Source: Phoronis australis
Lineage: Eukaryota > Phoronida > Phoronidae
NCBI GenBank assembly: GCA_002633005.1
Contig: NMRA01000382.1
Span: 255,096 to 319,095 of the forward strand
DNA length: 64,000 nucleotides
Direction: 5' to 3'
The position numbers and the translations under genes were made by a program. This document shows, piece by piece, positions 1-11,670 of the stretch (position 1 is the first letter of the stretch; the number at the start of each line of letters is the position of its first letter). A model generated the notes under the pieces. The model was not told the DNA's origin. It did not search any database and saw only the letters and a program-made list of their open reading frames with translations.

Positions 1-237
1 AACAAGATTGACCGGAACTCGACAAGGAATTGATCGGTCAATAAATCGACAGTGAATACAATAACCATTGTTATGCCAGTCGATAAACGTTGCGTTTCCG
101 AAACCAAACACTGTACTGTGTCTATCGACCTTGCAACAATATTACTGTTAATAACGAATTATACGGATATTAGGAAAATAGACCTCTCCAAATGCTTTTA
201 TTGGGACTGAAATGTTAGCTTTGCCAGTGAAAACATA

Positions 238-840
238 ATGCCAGTTGGACATTTTAATGCGAAGGGCACTCGAAGCCGCAAGACTTCATCCGAAGGGCAA
301 ATAAACACTGAAGCGCCTGAAGTTGTTCTGCCTAGTGACAGCACCGATGTCTTATCGGTGACACAGCTAGGGAAACCTGGAGTAGTTCTTGAGGCCGAAT
401 TGAACGATGTCGGCGAAGTCTCGCCCAGAATTTCCAGAAGGAAAAGTGTCGGAATTTCCCCAAGAGAAACGGTTGTTCTGCCGTCGAATTCCAGAAGAGC
501 ATCTGACAACATAAGAGGTTCCGTTCACCAGAACGAGGGGAGCTCCACGCACTCGCGGTCTTCTGCTATGCCACCGATTGAAAGTCGCCGAGGAAGTAGA
601 GTCGCAGAGCCGTCGCTGGAAATGTCTCGGCGGAGAACTGCTGGAGACATTGGTGTGAAAAGTACGAGGAGAGGTTCCAATGTGGAATTTAATAGCCAAG
701 GCAAAAGACTGAGCCTTAAACCAGAGTTGGAAGACACGAGGGTTAGAGGATGGCGCCGCGCGTCCGCCTTCACTGGTGTACTCGGGATGGCAAGCTTCTT
801 GCCTCGGGGGTCAGGCTCGGTTAGCCACGAGACTGAAAAG
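238..840 (+). CDS. Probable N-terminal exon of the CNBD2-like gene: disordered region rich in PKA consensus sites
   Basis: An ATG at 238 opens a 201-codon exon that ends at a good donor (AAAG|gtaagg, GT at 841). The peptide is low-complexity and rich in Ser, Arg and Gly, with no predicted fold. It carries R-R-x-S/T motifs, the protein kinase A consensus, at residues 67-70 (RRKS), 86-89 (RRAS), 117-120 (RRGS), 131-134 (RRRT), 144-147 (RRGS) and 173-176 (RRAS), plus KRLS at 156-159. VVLPS occurs twice (29-33 and 79-83). The exon ends in phase 0, but the next recognised exon (11478) needs two carried bases, so at least one exon of length 3n+2 is missing between them. Membership in the CNBD2-like gene is inferred from strand, position and the cAMP theme. 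It could instead be a separate short gene, because the frame runs on to a stop at 880-882. Confidence 0.6.
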
Positions 841-3800
841 GTAAGGCCAGATTCGCGATGCACGTTTTTTCCAGATGAATAATGTATAAGAAAAATAGAT
901 TTTATTGCAGCATACACTGTATTCCCTTGCCATGGAAGTTTTCAGTGTTAATTCGTTACTAATGGATACCAACGTACTGTTTTCTCTGACATAAATGTAC
1001 AACATTTTCGTGCCAGGTTCGTCCTGGTTTCAACAACTATATGTCTAGCTACGGATTCAAGATTCAACGTTTATTTCATTTCTTTTGTGTACGCTAAAAT
1101 ACATACCACATCGTAATGTAAATGTATAAAGCAGTTGCTTCCTAAAATTACGCTCACTTTTATGAAAATAAGGCGCATTATTATACAACCGTTTCAAAAT
1201 ATCCATAATACTTGACAAGCCTGCTTGTATTGTAGCTACAAGTGTTATTGTCAAATTAAGCCAACCAATGAAAAGTTATTTGTGCACAGCTTAATTTTGA
1301 ACGGGTGATACAAGCTGGATTTTAGCGACCAAACGAAGGTCCTGTCCTTGAAATCAGTTTTACAGTTTTGCACTCCATAATTACTCTATGTTGTTTGAAA
1401 GCCTGAAAATTCGACTGGTTCACATGACCTAACCGACGCTGCGGGTAGAACATACTGTACAATTGAAACCTGTGATTATCGGATATTGTTTATCCTAATG
1501 AGCCCAATGGAAATTAAAGACAAATTCTCATTTAAAATGATCTTATACATAATTTCATGCCTTTTGGGTGAAAATAATTTTGCTCTATAAATACTTTACT
1601 TATGATTGCTTCATTGCTGTACTTAACTGATTTCGTTCTTTGCAATATGCATTTAATAATGACATATAATTATTTAACTAAAAGAGTAAAAAGCCTTCTA
1701 CTTTTATTGCATCCGTTCAAAATCAATAATGATATTTTACTGGAGGAAAGGCACGCTGAATTTGCTTTAGTTTAGTATTATATTTCGCGTGTACATGCAA
1801 ATTTTAGTGGCATTAGAGCGACTTCGGTATAGATATCACTGTTGAATCAATCGATGTGTGAAAATACATATATATTACACTGTTACACAACTTCAGTTGT
1901 TTAGTTAGTACAATAGCTAAATCAAGTGTTTAACAGAATACTTTTATAATAGTTACGTACAGAGTAATCTAGCACTTCACTACATGGCACGATGCTGCGT
2001 CGAATTACGTACTCAGAGGATCGGCTACGCTCTTTGTAATTATACCAGAAACGGCAATGGCATTTCTACAGTTTGTTTCTACTGGTGGCAAGGAGAGAAT
2101 GAATACCAATGGCCCGTGGTTGTACAGTTATAAAACAAAGTTACAAAAGAACCTTACACGCATGCTGCCCCGTGTGATAATATGGTTGGTGTCCAGTCTC
2201 TAGTCTACATGTACATGTAGTATTGCAAAAATAGCGCATCTCACCTAACGAGTATTCCTAAGTCATTGTTCGTAAGCGCCTCCTCAACGCTGGTCATGGT
2301 CATGGCAACAGGTAAGGGAGAGTTTACAGAAGCGCCACAAGATTGTCCACGTCGTCGACATTTTACTCAACGTGGACGTGGTGATCGCCGTCAAACTTAA
2401 CGAAATTTCCCATTGGATTGTTGGCTTTTCTTTGAGTTCGTTAATTGCCAAAAAGTCAGTCAGGACGTTATTTTTACCATACAATAACTGCTCTTAATTT
2501 TGTCAAAAAGAATACTGACAATTAGAATGTTGCCTCTATACTCTTGAAATCTTCAGTTAGCGCGTTTTTGGATTTTGCTGTTGGGTGGGATAAACTTTTT
2601 GAAGTTATTAGCGTAAACCAGAATTATAAAAAATAAAAAGCAGTGCTTTTTGTGATTTTATTACAAGTAGCCTTTGTCTGCCAGACATTCCCTGAAATCA
2701 ATGTCTTAATGTACTCCGCCTGTTGTAAAGTGACGTGGGAATTCCGCCTACAGAGTGTTTGACTGCCACCACGAAGCTTCCGACAATTTCATTCACCTAT
2801 TTGCTGAAGTCCGCAACCTGCATGTATTAGAAAAACGTCACGTTCAACGGAATGACGCTGTTTAGCTTATTTTCAGCTCACGTTTCTCATAATTTGCTCA
2901 TTTCGGACTCCAGGCAGTTTGATAGCGTGTTGGTTTCCAGTGAGATACGACCGGAGTTTTGTCAGTGCATGAACTATCACTAAGTTGGGAAAATCATATA
3001 AGGGCATACATTAACGAGGTTGTTTCCGAAACTAGGAACCACGTGGCGAAGAAGTTGCTTTTCTAAGAACTCGAAGCTTGTGTGTAACGTTCAAAAGACT
3101 ACATGTATTTGTGATTGATATAAAACTGACGTTTTACCACAAATGCTCAAATCACTCCTTGAGTAAGGGTACCTGGATGTGCACAATGCATGTACGCAAT
3201 AAAACGATTTTTTCGACATTGCGTCAATCATTCATTGGCAACATAATCTCAGTTCACACGAACAATGGCATATCGATTAACAAAAACACACGTGCCTTTT
3301 ATTTCCATACGAAGTTAAACTAAGCCTGATAATTCAACACTTAAATAGCTTCCAAACCAGTTCTTTAACATTGTAGAACGTAAACTGAGTTTCAATCTAT
3401 GTTCTTGGATTTGACCCTGGCGTCGCAAGAATCAAGCATGATCGCAATTAGGCACAAACGCAAACCAAAGGTATTTCAATGTCTGTCTTAGTATTGACGT
3501 AAAATTGTGATGGGGATACGGAAATCTTAGTCTAACTGCTTAGTGGTCGATAAGCACACTAGAGCGTTCAATATCAAGCTAGAGCAATGAGAATAGCCAA
3601 GTTCATAAAGCTCCCAGGATGTTCCCATGTAAGAACAGTGGACATAAGTTCACCCATGCGTTTATTACATGTTACCCGAGTAACGAGGCTGGTAAATTGA
3701 CATCGGACTCCCAAACGTACGTGGCTCGTCTGTCACAAACTCCCGCTTACCGACAGCCCAACACGGTGCAAGAGTCAAAGAAGACAACTCATGCACCAAA

Positions 3801-6800
3801 AAATGCGACTTCATGACTTCCACGTCCATGTACCGTGTTGACTGAGTAGACCAATTGGAGATTTCTGCGTGTGCGCAAAAAACAGGTGTTCTTAGTCTAT
3901 ACCGGGTAGTTGTGTTTGGGGGCCGGTGAGTCCAGTTTGTTTTTTAGTCGATGAACTGGGTGTATCAGGCCCGAGGGCAAGGGAAGTGTGTCACGGCTAT
4001 TGATGCGGAAGTCATATTATTGTACGGCAGTCTCAATGAGATTCCAAGGGAAGTACCACGTTCCATTGTGTTGGGTTGAATGGCACTTTCAAAGAAAAGA
4101 TACTTCTCCTTCTGCTATGGCATCAGTGCAGCTATATTAATCCTAGATTACTCCAGTGCACGTAGATATTTACAGCACTGTAATCACATTGTCATTGCGC
4201 TAAACTGTAGGTTCGTCTATTTTTCTAGTGAACTTGGTGTAGTCCTGCCCTGTATATGAACCACCAGCGTGCAGATTCACTGATTTCAAAACCATATTGG
4301 TTTGTCGAGTGCAGTCAACACGAAAGGAACACTTCTGTGTCAAAGCAGCATTAAAGTGTTTTCTGCCAAAAAACAAAATTCGGTCTATGCCAATTACAGT
4401 CGTGAAACTGATCATGTTTTCCTTAATCCGTTTAAAAGTAATCAATGGGTTCGGAGAGAACTGATAGTTGCATCTATGTACTTTTAATTTTATGAGCTAG
4501 TGTTGAGAAAATTGCGAAATGTCACTTGTTTCCAAGGTATGAAACGACTGGCTAAGAAACTATTTGAGTCCAGTTTTATCACAAACGGTAAGTGGTCTTT
4601 ATCAAAGCTTGTTTTTTCGACAGTAACTAAGGGTTCAGTGCCACTTTAACTCCCAAGTATAAGAAGTGGGTTGCGGCGGTCAGGTCACGTGCGTCTTAGA
4701 GAACGGCGCCCGTTGAGTTTGGCTGCCATTCAATGGCGCTGTTGTAATTCTTCTTTTCGTCTGAAGCAACTTACATAGATGAAACTGCAGTCTCATCGTG
4801 TTACTTTTCAAAAGAGATTTTGAGCTTGGGAGGATGTGGCGTCGTTCGTTACGGCTTGAGACCGTGTTAAATAAGTTGGCTTAATTTACTTATAAGGCCG
4901 AGTCATTCTATTACATGTAGGAGACCATGGTTTCAAACGACAAACAGCTAGAAAGGAAAAATCTCGCGAGAATCCGCAAGATATTGCAGTGTGTACTGAA
5001 CAAGAGGATATTTTGGCACGATTCTCCCCCGTGCGACAGCTACTGTACTGAACTCTACCAGTACCCTGTTTTCATATTGGAACATGTTCTAAATCAACGC
5101 TACATCATATGTAGTTTATGACAGGTTAATGTATTGTGCAAACATCTTTCACATCAAACAAGGAGATAAAGAAGGTCTTGAAAAATGGAACTCATTTCTT
5201 TTTGGTGAATTTGGCAATTGTGAAAACAGTAAACCTACAGATTTTGAAAACAGTTGAACGTCGAGAGTTTATCAGCTATAAAACATTAATCGAAATATTC
5301 ACTTTGCTATACCGCTGAAGGCTTTGCCAACTATTTGTGTTTTAAAGAGAAAAATGTCAATTGGCAAATACCAGACACCATTGTGTTGGGCTTCCGTGTG
5401 ACATCACTGCTACAAATGGTGCACTTCCTGTGCGCGCAACAAATGGACTATTCATTTCCTAATCCATTATAAGCGTGTTTAACGAAAAGCATCGTTGACT
5501 ATTTTTAACACGGCGATTACTGCTTAGTTTACTTTGACTAAAGATTTCATAGATTTATTGACGCATGAGAGGGAATGCCGTCACGTCAGTACTTGAAATT
5601 CAACAAATGTCTTGATTCATTTTCTGGTTAACAAACGAACGGGCTTATCTATTCACTGTGAAGTGCTTTTACAACGCGAGTTGTACGACAAATGGTTGTC
5701 GCTTTTGCCTGTAAGCTAATCAGAAATGAATGTAAGGAAGCACACTGACATTTGTAAAAAAAGATTTACTATTTAACCGGGTCAATTGAACTCTGCTTAC
5801 GTTGATTCCTTTTGTGAGTTTACAGAAGAGGCTTAGGAAGATTTAATGTGTTTTGAACATTTAAAATTTTTCACGACCAAACGTGTTTTAATTTTCAAAA
5901 ACTTTTGATAGCTGAATACATGACGACAGTATAATGTTTAACTACCGTCAACACAACCAAAAGCGATCAATGCACAAGAGGCATTTGTTCTACAAATCAA
6001 CTAGAACGTCTAGTCATTTTTGACCTCCAATTAGCGAAATATGAACTCAAAACTCACTTCAATCAAACATTATTTTCAAGACTTGGCCATCTTGTGGATG
6101 ATTCTCTTGTTTTGGCCGATCTGGAAAACTTAACTTAGTAAAATCGTGTCTGGCGTTGATTGTGTCACGTGATAAAATGTTTTTTATAAAGTCCAGTAGA
6201 ATTACATATTCGTCGTATAACAACGATATGAACTGCACGTCAAGCTTTTTATTAATAAGGATGTTCTTACAAATGTTCATGTTTTTTAAATGGAAAAGGT
6301 TCTATAGGTGTTTTCCATCGACATGCAAACGTGGAACTAGTATGAAACGGTTCCTTATCTCTATTTCGATGACTTATGAATATGGTATTCCACAGTAAGC
6401 CAAGTTTTGACATTTTCTTGGGTAACTTGCAATGCCTTCTTATAAAAACATGTTCTGATTCAGTGCACAATCCAACACCTAGTCTCAGTTGTCACCTCAT
6501 TTGTGGATTTGGTAATTGGTTTTTGCAATAAGTTGGTTTGATGTGTCAGCTGGTAGTTTTATACACCTAAAGCAATGTAGCTAGACTAATAGGCTGGTAC
6601 ATGGTTGCGAGACTACACGTTGGATTTGCAAAAGGTTTTTATCGACTACAATAAAATCGGCGCCAAATTACTTAGTTTGGTGTAAAGCAATAACGAACGA
6701 TAATTACTTCAATTGGAAATTAAAAACAAGCCGAGTGAATGGTCTTCACGCAAACCGGTTTTTAGTTTTTAACAGAAGCCAAGAAGGTCTACGTAGATTA

Positions 6801-6891
6801 ATGTAACACCACTAGTGTAAACTGGAAAATTTCCTGTGATTGCCCATAAAAAGTGTACTATTTACACTGCCACTGCCACTGCCACTACCAA

Positions 6892-6955
6892 TGCCATTGA
6901 TAATGGTAATGATAAATAATGATAATGATACAGATAATGATAATGATAATAATTA
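6892..6955. repeat. GATAAT-type simple repeat
   Basis: Imperfect repeats of GATAAT and AATGATA follow a short CTGCCA run (6868-6890). No function is apparent. Confidence 0.8.
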
Positions 6956-7587
6956 TAATATTTTATGAGATGTAAGCAAAATCATTAGCCGATCACTGAC
7001 TGAGAAAGCAACGACTAATACCTGTGTAGATGTAAATTAATGAACTACTATGGGTTATGGAGTAGAAAAGTCGTGACGCGTACTGAGCTTCTACACTTGC
7101 TGATCTTAAATCCGATCATGAAACGTATCCAATAAAATGTGTTGAATATTCCCAAGGGCCTGCAAATATCTTCAAATTGCTAAGGCTTTAATAAGTAAAG
7201 TGTAAACTAGAATCATGCATTTTTTATATAGACTATATTGTATACATTTAATAAATCACATCACCTGATCTCTGATGAGGATTTCAGTATATTAAGTTTA
7301 CATACAATCCAGATACATGTAAGTGGAACGGTAGGATACGGGAAGCTATCGAGATTCAATTCCACAGACAAAGTCTGAACAGAGATCCTGTACTTGATCT
7401 CCCCGCGGTGTATTAGGACCTGCTACGGGATACCCCCGACATTAGGGAATTCCCATGTTGTTTTCAGTTTATTCAACATCGAAAGAGGGCGCACCCGGTG
7501 GTGAACCATGTCTGGGAGATACGGATGAAACAGTTGTACACTGACAACCTCTAGGTACGGCTTGCGGTTCCAAAAGACATCTTTATT

Positions 7588-8526
7588 TAATAATATCAAG
7601 TTTAACTTTCTTTGTTAAAAGAGCTCAGCTATAAATTACGCATGCACAAACAGAAAATAAAGACAGTATACAAATAAATAAGGGGATTAAATTGTTTGAC
7701 ATGTATCAGATTACTTGAAATGTGGTTTGCTTAGGTTGTTTAAAGACGATTTGCACTCAGTTCTCCAGCGATTTAAGATTTATATACCCACGCAGGGGTG
7801 AGACTGTGGGTACAGCCAATCGTACAGACGAGGTGGCATCACTTCTTTAGAGATTAAGTCTTTATATACGTAGGCAGGGGTGAGACTGTGGGCAATGGCA
7901 ATCACATTACACGCCAGTTCCCTAGAGGAGTCTATCTTATCAGTTATAGAACTACTTCTGTCTAGGTACTAGAAAAGATCACAATGCGGACGAAAATTCG
8001 AGAGTGGTATAAAAATGTAGCTACTGGTGTTTTAAAATGCGCAATCATTCGGTAATNTAATAATATCAAGTTTAACTTTCTTTGTTAAAAGAGCTCAGCT
8101 ATAAATTACGCATGCACAAACAGAAAATAAAGACAGTATACAAATAAATAAGGGGATCAAATTGTTTGACATGTATCAGATTACTTGAAATGTGGTTTGC
8201 TTAGGTTGTTTAAAGACGATTTGCACTCAGTTCTCCAGCGATTTAAGATTTATATACCCACGCATGGGTGAGACTGTGGGTTCAGCCAATCGTACAGACG
8301 AGGTGGCATCACTTCTTTAGAGATTAAGTCTTTATATACGTAGGCAGGGGTGAGACTGTGGGCAATGGCAATCACATTACACGCCAGTTCCCTAGAGGAG
8401 TCTATCTTATCAGTTATAGAACTACTTCCGTCTAGGTACTAGAAAAGATCACAATGCGGACGAAAATTCGAGAGTGGTATAAAAATGTAGCTACTGGTGT
8501 TTTAAAATGCGCAATCATTCGGTAAT
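7588..8526. repeat. 469-bp direct duplicate joined by one N (haplotype artefact)
   Basis: 7588-8056 and 8058-8526 are the same sequence with about four substitutions, separated by one N at 8057. This is the signature of two allelic contig ends that were not merged, not of a biological tandem repeat. Within each unit, a motif of about 70 bp (gatttatatacccacgca...gactgtggg) also occurs twice, about 90 bp apart. Confidence 0.9.
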
Positions 8527-8778
8527 AGCAAATCTTGTGCTGCTCAAATGGTGACAGTAAAACTTCAGTCCGCGACGGTTCTCAATAACACTGCCACTGC
8601 TACTACATGTATACCCTGTCGCCTACACTAACACTATTGCAATTTCTTCCGCAGGCACCACCCGCCACCACTGCTTTTATTGTTGCTGTTACTGCTGAAA
8701 AGTAATTCCAGTTAAAAACCGCATGACAGATTATATCTTCACCACTACCACAGCTAGATGTTGCTGTACAGTGTACAG

Positions 8779-9067
8779 CCATGCCAAAAGAAGTAGTATG
8801 GATGTCGCAAGCTATTGTTTAACTTTCGAGATCCATGCGACGGGCGTAAGCGCGTTACATGGTTATCGTTTATGAGGCACTACCCTTGTTTTCCTTTGCT
8901 GCGTCTTTGTTGGATATAGCAATGCATGTCGCATCGATATCGTAGGCCTACCTAGGGTGCACGTCAGCGGGTTACTGATAAATGCCCGCCATTAACTTTA
9001 TTATAAGAAAGAAAAATAAAGTGAACAGTGGATGCGACAACTTACCGGTCTCTATGCGACGAGCTTG
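8779..9067. repeat. Dispersed repeat, copy 1 (second copy near 26.1 kb)
   Basis: It begins CCATGCCAAA and contains ttgtttaactt, catgcgacg, cgatatcgta and a gaaaaataaagtgaac block, ending tctatgcgacgagcttg. The same ordered blocks occur at 26072-26263, where about 90 bp of this copy are absent. The type is unknown. No terminal inverted repeats were noticed. Confidence 0.65.
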
Positions 9068-9480
9068 CGATCTAGTTTCCCATGGGAGAGTGATGTACTG
9101 AAAGGTCAAAGGTTACCACAAAAATGGTGCCTTCAATTACGTGTGCATTTAGATTTCCGTAGATCGTAATAATATAGGGGACGACAACAGCGTTGGTATA
9201 GATAATGATGATGTCGAAAGTGGTGAGAGGCAATAATGTAATCGTACGACGAGGAGACCGTGAGGTTGGTGATGAGGATGAGGCAAACCGTGATAAGAAG
9301 GAAAACTGTATAAATACTATCTTGTATTTTTACAGGAACCTATCATACCCAAATACAAGTTGAAGACGCTTGGTCGCTTGGTGATTGTCCTTTCACGCAT
9401 GCTCAAATTTCACATGCAAGCATGGTGAGTCTGTCGCACATGTTGAAGTACATGATTTGTCTTAAGCTTGTGTAGGACCC

Positions 9481-9642
9481 CAGTGGCGGATTTAGAGGGG
9501 GGCCAAGGGGGCCATGCCCCCCCTCTAAATTTCTCCCAGATTCCCTTTGGCAGTTCAGGGGTGCGAACATCTGACGGGCAAAATCTTTGTTAATACTTTG
9601 CCCTGCTCCCCTCACCAACTCAAAATCCTGGATTCGCCCATG
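9481..9642. mobile_element. hAT-like non-autonomous element, CAGTGGCGGAT ends, copy 1
   Basis: The left end is CAGTGGCGGATTTAGAGG, the right end CCTGGATTCGCCCATG, and GACCC is repeated directly on both sides (9476-9480 and 9643-9647). The interior shares ccatg-cccc, ttctcccaga and ctttggcagt with the copy at 37327. There is no coding capacity. Confidence 0.75.
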
Positions 9643-9752
9643 GACCCTGTCGAACAAGCTGCACATTTGGTAAAATATTTTCAAAATTGAATAACTCGGT
9701 ATTTTCTGAAAGTGAAAATCCTGTGTAATTTTTTTTTTTTTCAATTTTTTCT

Positions 9753-9825
9753 AAGCCTTAGTGAATCACTCAGAAANCTGGTAAGATGTGAATTTTAATC
9801 GAAGCCTTAGTGAATCACTCAGAAA
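9753..9825. repeat. Short contig overlap across a single N
   Basis: A 24-base sequence ending gaatcactcagaaa is present at 9753-9776, directly before the N at 9777, and again at 9802-9825. This is another unmerged contig end. A T-rich tract (9729-9750) just upstream may have broken the assembly. Confidence 0.6.
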
Positions 9826-10071
9826 CTCGCAATACTCTCTTTGTCAAACCTTATCTTAAGACGATTTCCAAAGCAATCCCGTCATTATTGCCAACACGAA
9901 AAACGGATTTGGTCTTTCGGGCATTTGAAGACTATTTTAAATACGACAAATTTGTTAAGAATTGATGGCACAAGACATAAAACATATAGCATTACGAAAA
10001 GAAGTAGGTTTCGCGCGCAAACGCTGTGGACCATAAACAAGTAGGTCTGTTAGTTTGAAGTTTGTAGTTAA

Positions 10072-10136
10072 ATCGTGGTGGTGTAGCGGTAACGCACGCG
10101 CTCTCTAAGCGACAGGTCTTTGGTACGTTCAGTTTT
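10072..10136 (+). repeat. Possible tRNA-derived SINE promoter
   Basis: GTGGTGTAGCGGTAACGC resembles the A box of tRNA-derived SINEs, and GGTACGTTC about 36 bases on is a weak B box. There is no foldable tRNA. Sequence after the gap ends with TTTCCGCCACTG (to 10375), the right end of a hAT-like element. Confidence 0.3.
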
Positions 10137-10163
10137 TCCTGTTTGACACGTTCTCCGTGTTTT

Positions 10164-10192
10164 NNNNNNNNNNNNNNNNNNNNNNNNNNNNN
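10164..10192. other. Assembly gap of 29 Ns
   Basis: An unsequenced gap of nominal length. It lies between the candidate first exon and the exon at 11478, so the missing linking exon could be here. Confidence 0.95.
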
Positions 10193-11015
10193 AATCAAGG
10201 AAAATGCTTGATTTTTAGAAGTAAAAACAGAAAAATTTCCTGGGCGGGAGGGGGGCAAACTCCCGACCTCACCCCATTCGGTGCTTGTGCATCTACAATC
10301 GTGGTTCAGTTTGCACAAAGGCTTACAGCCGGACAAAAAGTTGGGCCCCCCTTGTGATATCCATTTCCGCCACTGTATGTAACCGCGTCTTGTTGGTCAA
10401 TTTTTGGAAAGAAGCAAAGTACAATGGTAGCAAAAGAATGGTTTCAATATGGTGACATTTAATGTAAACATTCTTTGACGGGGGAAATGTAAAAACGTGG
10501 TTACAATTTTCTAACTCATCATTTCGTTTTCATTTCATGTAAATCTTGAGTTTTTGATCTTGAAATTCGTAAGTCTTAATTTGTGGACCCCCACGCAAAA
10601 AATGGTAAATATTAAAGCAGTTCATAACAGTGTCTTGGACACGGGTGCACCTGAATGTATCATACAATGTATGAATCCGAATAGTCATTCCTGAGATCTG
10701 GTGTTCCAAATTTAACCGAATTTTGACATTCATTTTTAAGGTTCTACATGAGTACATGACCTTAATAAGCGTACCGTACCATACTCACTAGCCATGTTGC
10801 GCAAAGAACCTAAATCAGATTTGTTTCACTAGCTACCGGCGTTCATCGTCTCTTTGTAATTGATTCAAAAGTTCCGTCATTTCGCCGTCACAACGATCAC
10901 TTTTAAATTATCGCCGTCATCATAGATTTGTTTATTTTCTAATACTCATCTATACAGTGTATTGACTTAGAGACTCGGGTGTTCATCTGTGACTGTTTGT
11001 ACCATTTACGCTCCT

Positions 11016-11225
11016 GTCATTGTTTTCATTGTCATCGTCATCATACTCATCGTCAACGTTTTCATCTCCTGCATTGATATCACCAGGCCATCACCATTAT
11101 CATCATCATTGCCACCACCGTTATCACCAGCATCATCACCACCACAATCAACATGGCAGTCGTAATGCATGTAGTCGTAAATATTGTCACATTGTCATTG
11201 TTGTCGCCACCACCATCATGGTCAT
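11016..11225. repeat. CAT/CAC trinucleotide-rich tract
   Basis: Imperfect CAT, CAC and CGT triplets on the + strand. The open frames through it (His-rich on +, Asp/Val/Met-rich on -) are low-complexity by-products, not genes. Confidence 0.85.
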
Positions 11226-11477
11226 TAACATCATAAAACAAATATTTGCTGGAGTTTGGACTCAAATGGATATTTCTGGGCAACAATTAAAATACACTTA
11301 GTATTATTGCTCTTTGTTACAAATACTGCAGTTAGTGTACATTTATATGTCACCGTTACAGTTGTATTTATCCTGACTGTGTAGCTTACTGAATGTGATT
11401 TAAACTGGTGCAGTTACATGTACGTAATTATGAGAGATAATTCACGTTCCCGTGCATTTGTACATTTTGCGTTTCAG

Positions 11478-11670
11478 TGACAAGAAAGGTTGCTTCGCGG
11501 AACAGTTCAATCAAATAGATGGCGCTGCTTCACTTGGCATTGAGAAGAACTCAGACTTGTTCTTCGACCCATCTGAGTTCAAAGCGAACAAACAAATGAG
11601 AATGACAGCCGAAGCCAAACGAATACTCACGAAACGACCCGAAGATCGAACAGAAGCAGAAATAAATTAT
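11478..11670 (+). CDS. CNBD2: CNBD2-like exon: family-typical leader before the first CNB domain
   Basis: The acceptor is gcgtttcag| and the donor AATTAT|gtacgt. The first base completes a codon begun in an unseen upstream exon, and the exon ends in phase 0. It encodes the LFFDPSEFKANKQ block and a helical KRPEDRTEAEINY stretch. Homologues have a closely similar leader just before the cyclic-nucleotide-binding domain. Confidence 0.82.

Larger units (their letters stand above)
841..11477. other. Long stretch without a recognised exon, probably intronic
   Basis: If 238-840 belongs to the CNBD2-like gene, this is intron plus at least one missing exon. I found short open frames but no exon with matching phase and family similarity. 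It holds a GATAAT-type repeat, a haplotype duplicate, a repeat shared with 26 kb, a hAT-like element, a tRNA-like repeat, a CAT/CAC tract and a 29-base gap that could hide the missing exon. Confidence 0.5.

Noticed and set aside
367-699. Antisense frames opposite the 238-840 exon (110 to 130 codons)
   Set aside because: They are shadows of a GC-richer coding exon. The + strand reading has the start, the donor and the motif array.
2268-2322. Possible missing CNBD2-like linking exon ending gcaacag|gtaaggg
   Set aside because: The donor is good and the leftover AG would fit the next exon, but the only in-frame acceptor is weak and its start phase does not match the first exon.
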